This document shows, piece by piece, positions 1 through 10,744 of a stretch of 64,000 nucleotides of DNA. Position 1 is the stretch's first letter, and every line of letters begins with the position of its first letter. The notes under the pieces are model-generated. The model worked only from the letters and a program-made list of their open reading frames with translations. It searched no databases and had not been told where the DNA came from. The translations under genes were made by a program, and so were the position numbers. The DNA comes from Rugalucina vietnamica. Taxonomy: Eukaryota; Mollusca; Bivalvia; Lucinida; Lucinidae. The DNA lies in NCBI GenBank assembly GCA_964017185.1, contig OZ024870.1, positions 22,095,621-22,159,620 on the forward strand. The letters run 5' to 3'.

Positions 1-111
1 ACGGTGTAGTGCGAAAGGAGATAAGCGGCCGTGCAGTTTATATGACAACAGATGAGGCTAAAAACTATGAATATGGGAAAGCCAAACAAGTCCATATACC
101 CATGGTAAATG

Positions 112-530
112 ATAAATGATTTATTTGTTTGACCTTGATGATTCATTCACTAGTTAGGGATTCACCACGATGACCGAACAGCTAACTAAATGTTGCGAAC
201 CACTGCAGAAGATGAGGGTGAGGTTAATCGCCTGTAAACCGGTTTAAGCACCCCAAGTAATTTTATAATACTGATCGTTCCAAGGCGATACTTCTGTTGT
301 GGTTCCATTTGTTTTATGTTTTGGGGTCGAATTTTTGTGCTGTTTGAACCTTATGTACGTTTTCATAGTTTTATTTAAGTTCGGGTAACTGAGTGACCGC
401 CTGTTGGGAAATACCTGCTCACTCGGCTTACAATATGTTTTCTAAGTATAAGTACCTAATTGTCAATTTAGTTTTCCCACCTCGGTTTTTGGAGTGGGAA
501 TGTCTTTCTGATTGCGCCTTTTCCTGATCA
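112..530 (+). repeat. E1 interspersed repeat, copy 1
   Basis: This is a copy of the commonest dispersed repeat of the window. Its sense strand contains ACTGATCGTTCCAAGGCGAT and GGTAACTGAGTGACC, and it runs toward the shared 3' block CTGATTGCGCCTTTTCCTGA. It lacks the outer 5' part seen in the copies at 5,583 and 8,153, and its last bases (GCCTACTTGTACC) are missing. It is moderately diverged from the 8,153 copy. The family is not identified. Confidence 0.75.
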
Positions 531-651
531 TTTCTATATTCTGAAGAAACCAGAAAGATGTTCAAGCACAAATACCAAAAGGAGGTCCGTAGGAAAAGAA
601 AACTGTTCACGTTGCTTTATTCATGAAACCGAAGAGACGCTGACGAGCTAA

Positions 652-800
652 TGCCTAGGTTACATTTGGCCTACGATTAGCTTGCGATGATCGCACGACC
701 TCAATTTTTGCATTTTCGCACGGTCTCCGCAGGTGACCCTACGATGTTCCTACGATTCAACCGATCTTCGTAGCCTCTACGATTTTGTAATAAATAAATC
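652..800 (+). mobile_element. Left end of a TGCCTAGG-type DNA transposon
   Basis: The sequence TGCCTAGGTTACATTTGGCC, preceded by TAA, matches the terminus of the element at 11,433 (TGCCTAGGTCACATTAGC, preceded by TTA). The arm that follows repeats a CTACGAT/TACGAT motif in the way the 11,433 element repeats TACGGA. No matching right end was found, so this is probably a truncated copy or a diverged relative. The right limit is approximate. Confidence 0.5.
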
Positions 801-1373
801 TTCACTTTTACATTTTTTTAAAAAGCTTAAGACCGTGGCACGTTTTGGATGCCATGACGTCATATTTTTTCCTTTTTGTCTTTTACGAGTTCAAAACATT
901 CATCAAGCAAGGTAAAGACGAGTAAAATATTAAGACAGCGATAAAACCGTTTTGACAGCATCTGCAAATGTCAAAAACTGACACTCTATTTTAATATGTA
1001 AAGGTTATACGAATATGTTCCGTCTTTTCTCCGAGCAAGAGAGAAACGACAGGTTTCATGCGCAATATTGATTCCTCGTTCGCCTTGGGAAAAATTTAAA
1101 TGGGTAACAAAAGGAAGTGAACAGGATGATAAAAGGTACAAAAATGGCAGTGTAGACGGAAAACCCGTTTCGTTAAATGTTAAACTTTCTTAAAATAAAG
1201 AGTTCTGACACCTGAAGGCGTGCGTGCGGTGTTGATATTGGAGTATATTATATCACCACTTTCCAAACAAAAAATATCAAAGAAAAATACTCTCATTTGT
1301 AATGGCTGGGTTATGATGATATCTGCCCTTGTCTCCCCTAAACTTTCAAAGAGACTTCTATATCTGCAAATAC
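801..1373. other. Unassigned AT-rich stretch
   Basis: No gene, RNA or recognised repeat was seen. Short open frames here have no protein-like features. Confidence 0.5.
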
Positions 1374-1423
1374 AAAGGTACAAGTAGGCAAAGATCAGGA
1401 AAAGGCGCAATCAGAGAAAGATT
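1374..1423 (-). repeat. E1 repeat, 3'-end fragment
   Basis: Only the constant 3' end of E1 is present, read here as its complement (AAAGGTACAAGTAGGCAAAG followed by ATCAGGAAAAGGCGCAATCA). A roughly 50-bp copy holding just the 3' end is what severe 5' truncation of a retroposon would leave. Confidence 0.7.
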
Positions 1424-1923
1424 CTTTCAGTCTAGAATGTGTTAAGAATGGCATATATAGGTACACAGCAAATACTCAGACACGCTGATGATCACTATAT
1501 AGTTGTCTCTGCTCCGGCCGAATTAAGTACAGCGCTGTCAGAAGACGACGAGTGTCGCAGCTACTGACCAATTAACAGTGCACACCTAAATGTCAAAAGA
1601 TTATCTTACGTTATAAACTAAATGTCCGACTTAATTACTGTCGGAGAAGAATAGCAGGCACCAGCAGTAATCATGTTATCGCGTTTGGTTAGAAAGCACA
1701 AGGCCATTAGTTCCCTCGTAATTGTATAGAACTTTGGTTAAGATGACGTGATGTGTGTCTTCTAGGTGCACAACAAAGTACACTCCAATAAATTCTGCAA
1801 GGCACGCAAACGAGTTCACGTACTTGTATTAATTTTAGTGCTTTTGAAACAACGGTGAATTACGAAAAAGCAAAATGCAATTAACAGTTAAAGCAACAAA
1901 CTGTAATGTTCGAAGGCTCCTTG

Positions 1924-1926
<3 letters not shown>
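1424..1926. other. Unassigned stretch
   Basis: Nothing recognised on either strand. Confidence 0.5.

Positions 1927-1956
<30 letters not shown>
1927..1956 (+). repeat. Poly(A) tract, 30 A
   Basis: An uninterrupted run of 30 A lies directly before a diverged E1-like segment. It could be the tail of an older retroposed copy, but no element body was recognised upstream. Confidence 0.9.
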
Positions 1957-1958
<2 letters not shown>

Positions 1959-2131
1959 TTTAAGTACCCCCTTAGTACGTTTGCCCGTTCTGAGGCGGTA
2001 CTTCTGTTTTGATTTGTTTGCTTCGCGACTAGGAGTCATATTTGCACAAATGTGCATATTAATCTAGTTAGTTAACTTCAGGTAACCGAGTAACCACCTT
2101 TTGGGAACTAGCTTGTCACACTGCTTGTCGT
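1957..2131 (+). repeat. E1-like repeat, strongly diverged copy
   Basis: Blocks in E1 order can be followed: GTTTAAG, then GGCGGTACTTCTGTT (E1 has GGCGATACTTCTGTT), then TTCAGGTAACCGAGTAACCA (E1 has TTCGGGTAACTGAGTGACCG), then a TTGTCGTAAAT block matching CGGCTTACAATAT. Divergence is much higher than in the other copies, so this is an old insertion or a related subfamily. Confidence 0.55.
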
Positions 2132-2761
2132 AAATCCCCACCCTACAACCCTGGGTAGGAAACAACTAGAATGAAAACAGGTACTGTTACAAAGTGAGCA
2201 CACCATACGCTGAGCTACAGCTATTTTCATAATGGTGTCTACCCATTTATCGGGTCTTAACTACGCACCTTAAGCTACTGAGATGAAAACAAAACAGAAA
2301 CATTATGATTAAATGAAAGTGTTTCTCGAAGCAAGTACTGGAACAGCAGTCATCTGACAAAACAAGTGTAGACAATATCGATAAGATTGTCAAACACGTT
2401 TAGCTAGGCAGATTATTGAAACAATCGTGCATTTGGTGAAACAAGCGTGCAATTTTAGCATATAGGCTCAAAATGGCCAGCTGTTTTGAAAAATATCGTT
2501 GTCCATCCAAAAATTGAAAATGGCGGACAAAATGGTGGCCATTTTCAAAATGTGCGACATTGTCTTTCTCATACGGAATTTCCAAGTGTTATTGGATTTT
2601 TGAGTTTCCCAATAAATTTGAATCTGACTTGAACTATCTATAGATTTTGGACATGACCACTATATACAGTCAATCAATCATCTATTTGCGAATGGGAATA
2701 CGACGAAATAATTATTTATTGGCTCAATCCACAAAATTCATACCAAAAGGGTTGTTTCATG

Positions 2762-2763
<2 letters not shown>
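2132..2763. other. Unassigned stretch with a small hairpin
   Basis: The only structure noted is a short inverted repeat near 2,514-2,548, with arms TTGAAAATGGC and GCCATTTTCAA. No coding signal was seen. Confidence 0.5.

Positions 2764-2797
<34 letters not shown>
2764..2797 (+). repeat. Poly(A) tract, 34 A
   Basis: A run of 34 A lies directly upstream of the open frame at 2,847-3,269. Read as codons it gives an artificial polylysine start, so any protein prediction beginning in it should be discarded. Confidence 0.9.
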
Positions 2798-2802
<5 letters not shown>

Positions 2803-2846
2803 AATACCAAAGTACAGAAATCATAGACAGTTTACAACGACAAACG

Positions 2847-3269
2847 ATGCCCGTGGAAATGAAGGAATTTGTCAAAGCTTACGAATCAATGTCGAAATCA
2901 GGGAATATGTCTCGCGGCAGGGACACGACTGTAGAAGAACTGAATAAGGAAAGGAAAACATGGATGCACAGATGTGTACCGACAGATGAAATGTGGCTAT
3001 CTGTTTGTATAAACAAATTCGTGAAAGGCATTGGCATTGCATGTGTCAAAAACATATATAACAAAGAAATTCATCTTGATGAAGGAATAGAGGGACAGAG
3101 GGTCTTGTCTACGAGAATCGGCTTACTGGTCACATTATTTTCAAGTATTTCAGGAAGTAGATTACACCGACGGGTCTTATTCAGTTTACTGACAGAGACG
3201 GCCAAGCGAAAACGATCGTCGAGCGTACAGAGTGATAGAACCAAGATACCCCAGTCAGTCCTTTTTTGA
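2847..3269 (+). CDS. Unidentified 140-codon open frame, possible exon or transposon remnant
   Basis: I do not recognise this protein. It is the longest open frame outside the satellite that does not lie in an obvious repeat. The N-terminal half looks protein-like: charged and hydrophobic residues alternate around MKEFVKAYESMSKSGNMSRG, followed by EELNKERKTWMHRC and a Trp/Cys/Lys-rich stretch to about residue 75. The C-terminal half is Ser/Arg-rich and less convincing. The frame stays open upstream of the chosen ATG back into the 34-A tract, so the true 5' limit is unknown. No signal peptide or membrane segment is evident. It may be an exon fragment or the decayed coding part of a mobile element; chance is also possible. 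Confidence 0.25.
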   Translation: MPVEMKEFVKAYESMSKSGNMSRGRDTTVEELNKERKTWMHRCVPTDEMWLSVCINKFVKGIGIACVKNIYNKEIHLDEGIEGQRVLSTRIGLLVTLFSSISGSRLHRRVLFSLLTETAKRKRSSSVQSDRTKIPQSVLF

Positions 3270-4379
3270 CTGAAAAATGTTTGATTTGGGACATAAACTT
3301 CAGAGTAAACAAACAAACAAGATCACCGGACGATATTAGCGCCAGTTAATAAATAATTTTCTGATTCAACAGAATACGTATAACATTACCGTCCTGTACC
3401 AGATATCATCTCCGATATCAGAACAGAAATAATATACATGTACATATATTTTAGTAGCAGTCTTTATTCATTTGCAATGTCTAAAAGAACTCGGGGCACT
3501 TGGCATGCTTGATGCGGACTTTGCTCTGCAATATGTCACGTTATGCGTAAGCGCCTTTCAATGTACTTTTTAGAGGTTTTGCAATTACGTGTAACTGATG
3601 GCTGCAAATCAGTAATTTGTCAGAAAAATCTCTACGTGAAGGCAGACACATTAGAACGCCATTTCACCGGCCATTACTCCCCTTTAAATGATCGCAATTT
3701 AATTTGTTTAGAGTTCGTAAGTTGACATATTTTTCAAGTTAAGCCACGCTTTGACAAAGAACGACAGATTTGAACGAGTAAACCACGTACACATACACTG
3801 TAAGCATGTAACAGCCTGCAAATCTATTAACTTCAATCAGTTTCAGATTACTTTTCGCCTATATGTATGCTAACAGCAACTTGATAAGATAAAAGGAATA
3901 GACACTGATCAACCTAACTTTTTTCAACCTGCGATAAAAAAACGTCTCGCTAACGGACTTCTTTGCGAGCTCCGACCAAAATATAAGACACAAACCTGGA
4001 TGTGCAGCTACAAGCACGTCTTAGAAGATGGTTATTGTGGAATTATTAAGAAATCGACGGGCTTCACAATTTGGGTGCTAAGTAACTCACAATGGGGGTG
4101 CTGAGTAACTGATGTTATTAAACAACAAAAAAGAAATGACAGACTTGTTTTCGCAGGTTAAAGCTCATACGAAGTCAATATTTCTGCGAAATTTCAGGGC
4201 AATGGACCGCGTCCTAGACCTTCTAGAAGGAAAAGACGGTGACTTCATTTGACAAATTCGTACTTCGTTTAATTAGGGCATTGCGTGACATAACTTACAA
4301 GAAATTTTGCCATCAGCGCAGGGAATTGGACCAAACTAATCTACGTTTAACTTGGTTACGTGCTCGTATATCCAATATA
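3270..4379. other. Unassigned stretch
   Basis: No gene or dispersed repeat was recognised. A small imperfect direct repeat (GGTGCTAAGTAACT and GGTGCTGAGTAACT) lies near 4,074-4,111. Confidence 0.45.
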
Positions 4380-4555
4380 TGAGCCGCATCATAAGAAAAC
4401 CGGATTTTCGCCTATGCGAAAACAAAGGCGCAGACCAGCTTCGCAGTAACTGCGAATCAGCTTTGCAGTCACTGCGAATCTGATCAGCGCCTTTGTTTTC
4501 GCTACTTGGATAGTACAATCCCTTTTCTTCTGAATTTTTAAGCTTCTAGCATCTT
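4380..4555 (+). repeat. Hairpin MITE-like repeat 'E2', copy 1
   Basis: The core has perfect 15-bp inverted arms, CGAAAACAAAGGCGC at 4,417-4,431 and its complement at 4,487-4,501. Between them sit two 22-bp direct repeats built on TTCGCAGTAACTGCGAATCA (4,439-4,482). A second copy lies in opposite orientation at 10,745-10,895, sharing the GGGATTGTACTATC and GTAGCGAAAACAAA blocks. It looks like a small non-autonomous palindromic element; no target duplication was resolved. Confidence 0.65.
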
Positions 4556-4703
4556 CTGTGGCCTTACAGGCCGGTTTGTGTCAGACCTGGTCGGAATCCC
4601 CAAAGACGAGTTTTCTCGCTTCGCGGCTCATATGAGGGTTGTTTCCTGTTCGACTCATATACACTTGGAAAGGTAAAGGGAACATCAAGATTAACCCATA
4701 CGA

Positions 4704-4917
4704 CGAATGGATTTCCCCATCATTATTAATTTGGTGAGTCCACTTTCATTTTTAGGGGCGTCAGAAGAGATATTTAAATTTTATTCAATTTTTCGATGAA
4801 ATTCCTATAAGCAAACAGAATAGCCCCAGATGGGACGCCGCGTTCTGCGGCGTCTCATCTGGGGCTATTCTGTTTGCCTATGTCCCATAAAAGGGACGCC
4901 AGGCTTAAATGAGTTAA
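4704..4917 (+). repeat. Hairpin repeat 'E3', copy 1
   Basis: This contains a near-perfect palindrome. Arms of 31 bp at 4,811-4,841 and 4,847-4,877 begin GCAAACAGAATAGCCCCAGA, differ at one position and are separated by a 5-base loop (GTTCT). The upstream block GGTGAGTCCACTTTCATTTT and the downstream block GGGACGCCAGGCTTA recur in the same order at 6,397-6,600, so the repeat unit is larger than the palindrome. Probably a small non-autonomous element of about 200 bp. Confidence 0.75.
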
Positions 4918-5072
4918 AAAGTGCCGTTTTTCATTTGCAATAATACTTTCGTTATTCCCGAAATATTATCGACCGTTATAAATACTGATTACCACAAATA
5001 ATTTCTCGTACGTCGATTCTACTCTGTATTCAAAGGCTAAGTTTATAATATACCATTGATGTTCCTAAGTTT

Positions 5073-5190
5073 TCAAAGCGTATGTATACATGTCCTTAAA
5101 CTAAGAGATATCATTAAACTTGGGTTTTAATTTCTCAAAGCGTATGTATACATGTCCTTAAACTAAGGGATATCATTAAACTTGGGTTTC
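5073..5190 (+). repeat. Two-copy tandem duplication, about 63 bp
   Basis: TCAAAGCGTATGTATACATG and the following TCCTTAAACTAAG(A/G)GATATC appear twice in a row with almost no change. This is a recent local tandem duplication immediately upstream of the E1 copy at 5,205. Confidence 0.85.
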
Positions 5191-5204
5191 AAAAAATTAA
5201 AACA

Positions 5205-5434
5205 TTTTTGTTCTGTTGGCGCCTTATGTATGTTATCGTATTTTTAGTTAAATTTAGGTAACTGAATGGCCACCTATTGGGAAAATAGCTGCTCATTCGG
5301 CTTACTATATGTTTTCATGGTATAAGTACCTGCCAAGTGGTTGTTAATTTAGTTTTCTTCCCACCTCGGTTTTTGGAGTGGGAATCTTTTTCTGATTGCT
5401 CCTTTTCCTGATCGTTGCCTACTCGTACCTTTTA
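5205..5434 (+). repeat. E1 repeat, 5'-truncated copy
   Basis: The 3' third of E1 is present, from CTGTTGGCGCCTTATGTATG to the terminal GCCTACTCGTACCTTTTA. It faces the next copy at 5,583 tail to tail, giving a large imperfect inverted repeat with an insert of about 150 bp. Confidence 0.85.
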
Positions 5435-5582
5435 TATTTGAAAGCTGGATTGAAATGCTAAACCAATGTGTACGAATATATGCACATCATTATGCACAAG
5501 TTTCTGATCACTGCGTACCAACAAACTTTCTACTATTTTAGCCAAGTAGTAAGTGTGCTAAATTTTCCAATGAGCAACTTAT

Positions 5583-6212
5583 AAAGGTACAAGTAGGCAA
5601 AGATCAGGAAAAGGCGCAATCAGAAAAAGATTCCCACTCCAAAAACCGAGATGGGAAAAAACCAAACTAACAATCAGGTACTTATACCATGAAAACATAT
5701 CGTAAGCCGAATGAGCAGCTATTTTCCCAATAGGTGGCCACTCAGTTACCTAGATTTAACTAAAATGTGAAAACATACATAAGGCGCCAACAGTACATAA
5801 ATTTTAAACACCAAGACATAAAACAAAAAGAACCACCACAGAAGTATCGCCTTGGAACGATCAGTAACACAAAGTTTCTGGCGGGCTTAAACCGGTTTTA
5901 CATGGCCATAACCTCACCATCAACTTCTGCAGTGGTTCATAACATTTAGTTAGTTCTTCGGTCCTCGTGGTGAATCACTAACTAGTCAATGCATCATCAA
6001 GAACAAACAAATGAATCACGATAAACATCCTGATGAATCAAAAACTAGGAGCCACAGATTGAGTAAGCTGCCTGACGATGGAGATCCCTGGGCGCCGAAT
6101 AACCTACTAACTCCGGAGCAAAAGAAAAACACCAGTTGGACCCCGTTGGGCCAAGCAACAGACAAGAAGCTCCGGTCCCAACCAACTAAAATAAATAGCT
6201 TTAAGTCGGGGC
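5583..6212 (-). repeat. E1 repeat, apparently full-length copy (about 630 bp)
   Basis: On the minus strand this runs from a 5' end at CCCCGACTTAAAGCTATTTA to the family 3' end CTACTTGTACCTTTAT. It shares both end points with the copy at 8,153-8,782 and diverges from it immediately outside them, so these two probably show the complete unit. No tRNA-like A and B boxes were found at the 5' end. Short open frames inside are not conserved in frame between the two copies. It is either a non-tRNA SINE or the 3' part of a LINE. Confidence 0.8.
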
Positions 6213-6396
6213 CATCATAGAGTCTGACGCCCAACCCACCGGCGTGCAATTAAAGAAGGCAGCATAGTTATCAACCATGATTGGGTTAAAAACTAAGCAT
6301 GCAGACTGTCGCATAACATTCAAGTTATAACCTATACTTCTGTATAACTAATAGCTTGATATTGCGTCGAGGACAGTGCGATCTTTAACCATTTTA

Positions 6397-6600
6397 TGAC
6401 AAATGGACTTGCCAATTATTATCATTCGGGTGAGTCCATTTTCATTATTGGGGGCATCAGGTATGATTTTATATCTTTATTCCATGTTTTCATGATAGCA
6501 AATAGAAAAGCCAAAGATGGGATGTCGCGTTCTGGGGCGTCACATCTGGGGCTATACTGTCTGCCTTTGTCCCACAAAAAGGACACCAGGCTTATATGTT
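6397..6600 (+). repeat. Hairpin repeat 'E3', copy 2
   Basis: Same block order as 4,704-4,917: GGTGAGTCCATTTTCATTAT, then the palindromic region around GATGGGATGTCGCGTTCTGG, then GGACACCAGGCTTAT. The palindrome has decayed here, with several mismatches between arms, so this copy is older than the one at 4,704. Confidence 0.7.
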
Positions 6601-7451
6601 AACAGTTTACTTCCGGAAGATCCACAAGTTGCAGTGCACATAATATCGTGACATTGTCGGTTAATGCCTAATTGGTAATTAACCACCAGACGGGGAATCT
6701 AAGCCTCCTTTGTCGGACAAAGCAACGCAGACAGAGTAAATCTAGACGTTTTAAAGAGACAAAACAACAAAAAGCCGCGGTGTAACTTTGTTACACTAAC
6801 GAGATCGCGGGGATTATTGTTCAGTGTCTGCTGGGTCTTTCTGGGATGTAAACAATAACAGGGCATTGAATTACATGTTTTGCTATAAACAAACTAAATG
6901 ATGACAGCCGCATCCATTTGCAATCGTAAGCACTTTGAAAAAAAAACACCATCCACCATCGTTATAGTAATGTTCCTTGAGCTATTTTCAAGTGACAATT
7001 TTCTGAGAGATAAGAAAAATGTGATCGGTTTACAAAAAAGTCATTCATTTTCTTAACATGTTTCGATGTCAATTGTCTTGATGGGGTTTGGGAAAAAATA
7101 TTCCTCTGCCAAAGCGCGTTATGGTGGGTGCGTTGGGGAGTATCTATACTGCTTGCACATTCTCTGTCCATCTGTCAGGCATTCCGTCCATGAAGTTTTG
7201 TTTCTTAAATGTCTTGAAGACATTTAGATGGAATTGCATGACATTTTGCAAAAATCTTAATATCTAAGGGTCAAATACTAACTGGAAAATTTAAGGAGAA
7301 TGGAAAATCCTCCTAGAGTTATTCCCCTTGATAGTTATGTATGGCTTTTGTACACATTGCGCTGGTTGTGCATTTTACGGACCACAGCAATGTTATTTCG
7401 AAGTTTCACTAGTAAAATATTCAGAATGTTTAATAAAAGGAAGTCTATTTA
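6601..7451. other. Unassigned stretch
   Basis: No gene or repeat was recognised. Confidence 0.45.
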
Positions 7452-7629
7452 CAGTCAACAGTCACTAGCCAAAAAACGTTAAAATGGCTATTACCAGTCA
7501 ACTGTCACTAGCCAAAAAACGTTAAAATGGCTATTACCAGTCAACTGTCACTAGCCAAAAAACGTTAAAATGGCTATTACCAGTCAACTGTCACTAGCCA
7601 AAAAACGTTAAAATGGCTATTTACAGTCA
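7452..7629 (+). repeat. Minisatellite, 43-bp period, four copies
   Basis: Four head-to-tail units begin at about 7,452, 7,495, 7,538 and 7,581, each starting CAGTCAACTGTCACTAGCCA and containing AACGTTAAAATGGCTATT. The middle units are essentially identical; the first has one substitution and the last ends with an extra base before a partial unit. Confidence 0.95.
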
Positions 7630-8151
7630 GACTTGAAATTTGATTTTTGTTTGAAAAGTGTTCTATCTTTTGGCTCTTATATTCTTTTACCATTAAAATA
7701 ATGTGACAAATTATTTCAGCTTCCAATGACGGAACCCAGTCCTCATGGATTTCGGCTAAACTCAAGTCAGATGACGGACAGGCTGAAATTCGAATTAATG
7801 TTTATCATTTGAATATTAAGTACATTGCTAACCACGGTTAATAGCTGATCTCATGCCCGGGTGTTCTGCTATACCAACCACACTGTTCCTGTATAAACCG
7901 TTCGGAGATTACCAGCAATTAGATCACAAATTGGCAGCAACTCGTATTGCAAAGCAGGAGAGAAAGAATGACTTGAAATATTGAGAGTATACATGTACAT
8001 GACTAATTCTTAACGCAGAAAATCAGCAGTTCGTTCCTTGAGTAACTGTACACGTATCTAGGACAATGTGAAGCGTCAGTTCCCAGTCAATGCCACTAAT
8101 ATTTGTTTTGACAAATATGAACAAGCATGCCTGGTTTGTGTTGGTTATATT
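7630..8151. other. Unassigned stretch
   Basis: No gene or repeat was recognised. Confidence 0.45.
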
Positions 8152-8782
8152 AAAAGGTACAAGTAGGCAAAGATCAGGAAAAGGCGCAATCAGAAAAAGA
8201 TTCCCACTCCAAAAACCGAGGTGGGAAAAAACCAAACTAACAATCAGGTACTTATACCATGAAACATATCGTAAGCCGAATGAGCAGCTATTTTCCCAAT
8301 AGGTGGCCACTCAGTTACCTTAACTTAACTAAAAATATGAAAACATACATAAGGCGCCAACAGCACAAAAAAATTATACACCAAGACATAAAACAAAAAG
8401 AACCACCACAGAAGTATCGACTTGGAACGATCAGTAACACAAAGTTACTGGCGGGCTTAAACCGGTTTTACATGGCCATAACCTCACCCTCAGCTTCTGC
8501 AGTGGTTCATAACATTTAGTTAGTTATTTGGTCCTCGTGGTGAATCTCTAACTAGTCAATGAATCATCAAGAACAAACAAATAAATCATGATAAACATCC
8601 TGATGAATCAAAAACCAGGACTCACAGACTGAGTAAGCTGCCCGATGATGGAGATCCCTGGGCGCCGAATAACCTACTAACTCCGGAGCAAAAGAAAAAC
8701 ACCAGTTGTACCCCGGTGGGTCAAGCAACAGACAAGAAGCTCCGGCCCCAACCAACTAAAATGAATAGCTTTATGTCGGGGC
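8152..8782 (-). repeat. E1 repeat, apparently full-length copy (about 630 bp)
   Basis: Best-preserved E1 copy and the reference for the family. Minus-strand order is CCCCGACATAAAGCTATTCA at the 5' end, a middle block with ACTAGTTAGAGATTCACCAC, the block ACTGATCGTTCCAAGTCGAT, and the 3' end GCCTACTTGTACCTTTTA. It is closely similar to 5,583-6,212 over its whole length. Confidence 0.85.
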
Positions 8783-8838
8783 ACGAACGTGTGGATAGTG
8801 CCTTCGCTGCTGGCATTTTGCCTTATAATATACTTAGG

Positions 8839-9033
8839 AAAAGGTACAAGTAGGCAACGATCAGGAAAAGGCGCAATCAGAAAAAGATAAAAAACCGAGG
8901 TGGGAAAAACCTAAATTAACAATCACGACAGGTAATTATACATGTACCATGAAAACATATCGTAAGCCGAATGAGCAGCTATTTTCCCAATAGGTGGCCA
9001 CTCAGTTACCTAAACGTAACTAAAAATATGAAA
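8839..9033 (-). repeat. E1 repeat, 5'-truncated copy
   Basis: This holds the 3' roughly 195 bp of E1, with the constant end read as AAAAGGTACAAGTAGGCAAC, and breaks off at the ACTAAAAATATGAAAAC block. It lies only about 55 bp from the full copy at 8,152-8,782 in the same orientation. Confidence 0.8.
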
Positions 9034-9667
9034 ACTATTCCTAACCGAACACTTAAAACTGCTAAAACTTCCTGGGCTAAAACTTGAACAAAGGAAGCTG
9101 TGAGGTTACTTATATGAAAGATTATTTATTTATTCAATATTCGCTTGCTAAAAAGTTTAATTCACTTTCTTTGATTTTGGCTACGCGATGATCTGATCAA
9201 CAATGCAACGCCCCCAAACCTAAAAGTAATAAAATTCTACAGAAACACATGAAGCTGATCATGGTGGGACCAAATTTTAAAAATGTTTTGTTGTGTTTTA
9301 TGTATTTTCTTGCCCACCTGGTGTCTATGTTGGGACTTTAAATTTAATTTCTTCGATTCCTGGTTCTTCTATCCTTACTTGTTATTGCTGCCCCAAGGAG
9401 TTGATAGAGATTAGCCATACCTTTTGGCTCAGTCTGGAACTTCCGGTAAAGGGCTGAAATAAATGAGGATTTAAGTTGAATTTTCTGGCATTTTTAAACC
9501 ACCACATGATGGGGATTTTAAGGACATATTCGAGTTAATAATTATGAAGTGCAATGTAAGAAAAATGTTGATAACATGGCGAATGAGGGCAGAAACGCGA
9601 AGTACTTCATTACCTTGTCGTCGTTCAAGCGTGTCTTGCTTTGCATTTTAGACACTATGAAACATTG
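9034..9667. other. Mostly unassigned stretch
   Basis: No gene was seen. A roughly 60-bp stretch near 9,285-9,350 (with GGGACTTTAAATT) weakly resembles 13,605-13,670 (with GGGATTTTAAATT), suggesting another old dispersed repeat. Confidence 0.4.
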
Positions 9668-9930
9668 CAATATACAGAGACTTTTTTCAGCTGTAAAAAT
9701 TGAAAATTGTTTTAGTAGAATATATTTATTATTTTTGCTCACAAAATAGAGCGTGGGTACACGTTAAAACCGCCTCGGCGAGGTGGTTCTGACCAGTACT
9801 CACAATCTTTGCTTTGGAGCAAAAATAATAAAAATAGGTATACCCCTGCATACCTAGTATACCCAAATTTAGCTATATAAAATTAGGGTAAAACGGAGTA
9901 TATATTACACGGACATATTTTCGTGATGTA
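9668..9930 (+). repeat. Interspersed repeat 'E4', copy 1
   Basis: This shares ordered blocks with 16,468-16,700: AATATACAGA, TATTTTTGCTCA, GTGGGTACA, a short hairpin (AACCGCCTC GGC GAGGTGGTT here), TATACCCCTGCATACC, and a terminal block ending near TTACACGGACAT. The copies differ by substitutions plus an insertion in this copy after the hairpin. Family unknown. Confidence 0.65.
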
Positions 9931-10093
9931 AAGAGTCTATGCCTTTCGGATGGTGTATGAATGCCAAATAAAAAACATTCAGAATTTGTTCGATATTCAT
10001 TGTCATTGAAACGCACGTACAATTTACGCAAAAAATGCTGAACATGTCATAGGGCCTCTGTTCCATAAATAGGTAAGCGTACATTTACTTAAG

Positions 10094-10243
10094 AAATGAA
10101 TTTCATTTTTCTGGTGTTCATGGAGCTATGAACCGCAGTGGGTCGCGTGCAAAGTGAATGAACCCCGAAGGGGTTCATGTAAGCTTTGCTAGCGACCGAC
10201 TGCGGTTCATAGCTCCATGAACAACAGAAAAATTAAACTCATT
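10094..10243. repeat. Large palindrome with a second internal hairpin
   Basis: Inverted arms of about 53 bp (10,094-10,146 and 10,191-10,243) share TGTTCATGGAGCTATGAACC with few mismatches. The spacer contains its own perfect small palindrome, TGAACCCC GAA GGGGTTCA. A partial match to the arm, GTTCATGGAAGTATGAAC, recurs at about 10,445-10,462. This fits a foldback or MITE-type element. Confidence 0.75.
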
Positions 10244-10744
10244 GCTTATATTTACATTCATTTCTCTCTGTCGCTTGTTGAAAAATCACCAAGGCGGTCA
10301 CATTTACCAGCAAACAGAGAATCTACACAGAGTGTGTGTTCAAACAGCAGAACGGCGTCGACGTTTACAACGTCCAATCAGATTGGCGAGATTCATGTTT
10401 TTTTACGTCAAGTTTGGATTACGTCACGTCGCGTGACACAATGTCGTTCATGGAAGTATGAACACAGATGATCATCTAATGGTTCATCTAAGGATGTTTT
10501 AGAAAAATGTAAATATATGCTTATAAAAGTCAGCTATATTTGTCAAAACATGAAAATCGAAAAATCACACTTTTGTAAAAAAAAACTATCCGTTTCAAGT
10601 AATCAGCAAACAAAAATAGAATCATTCAATCCATTTTCTTTACTTTCCTTATTCATCAGACATTTGAAGAACTATGAATGAGCCTTCGCATGAGAAAACC
10701 AACAATCTTGTGTTCCAAAAAAATCCAACCTTTACAGTCAAAGA
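10244..10744. other. Unassigned stretch
   Basis: No gene was recognised. It includes the partial palindrome arm near 10,445, so it may be part of a larger element with the palindrome. Confidence 0.4.

Noticed and set aside
2759-2947. Frame starting with a run of lysines
   Set aside because: The polylysine is the 34-A tract; the rest is a different frame over the sequence of the 2,847 frame.
5767-8755. Several 60-95-codon frames within the two full-length E1 copies
   Set aside because: The frames are not conserved between the copies in length or phase, so they give no evidence of E1 coding capacity.
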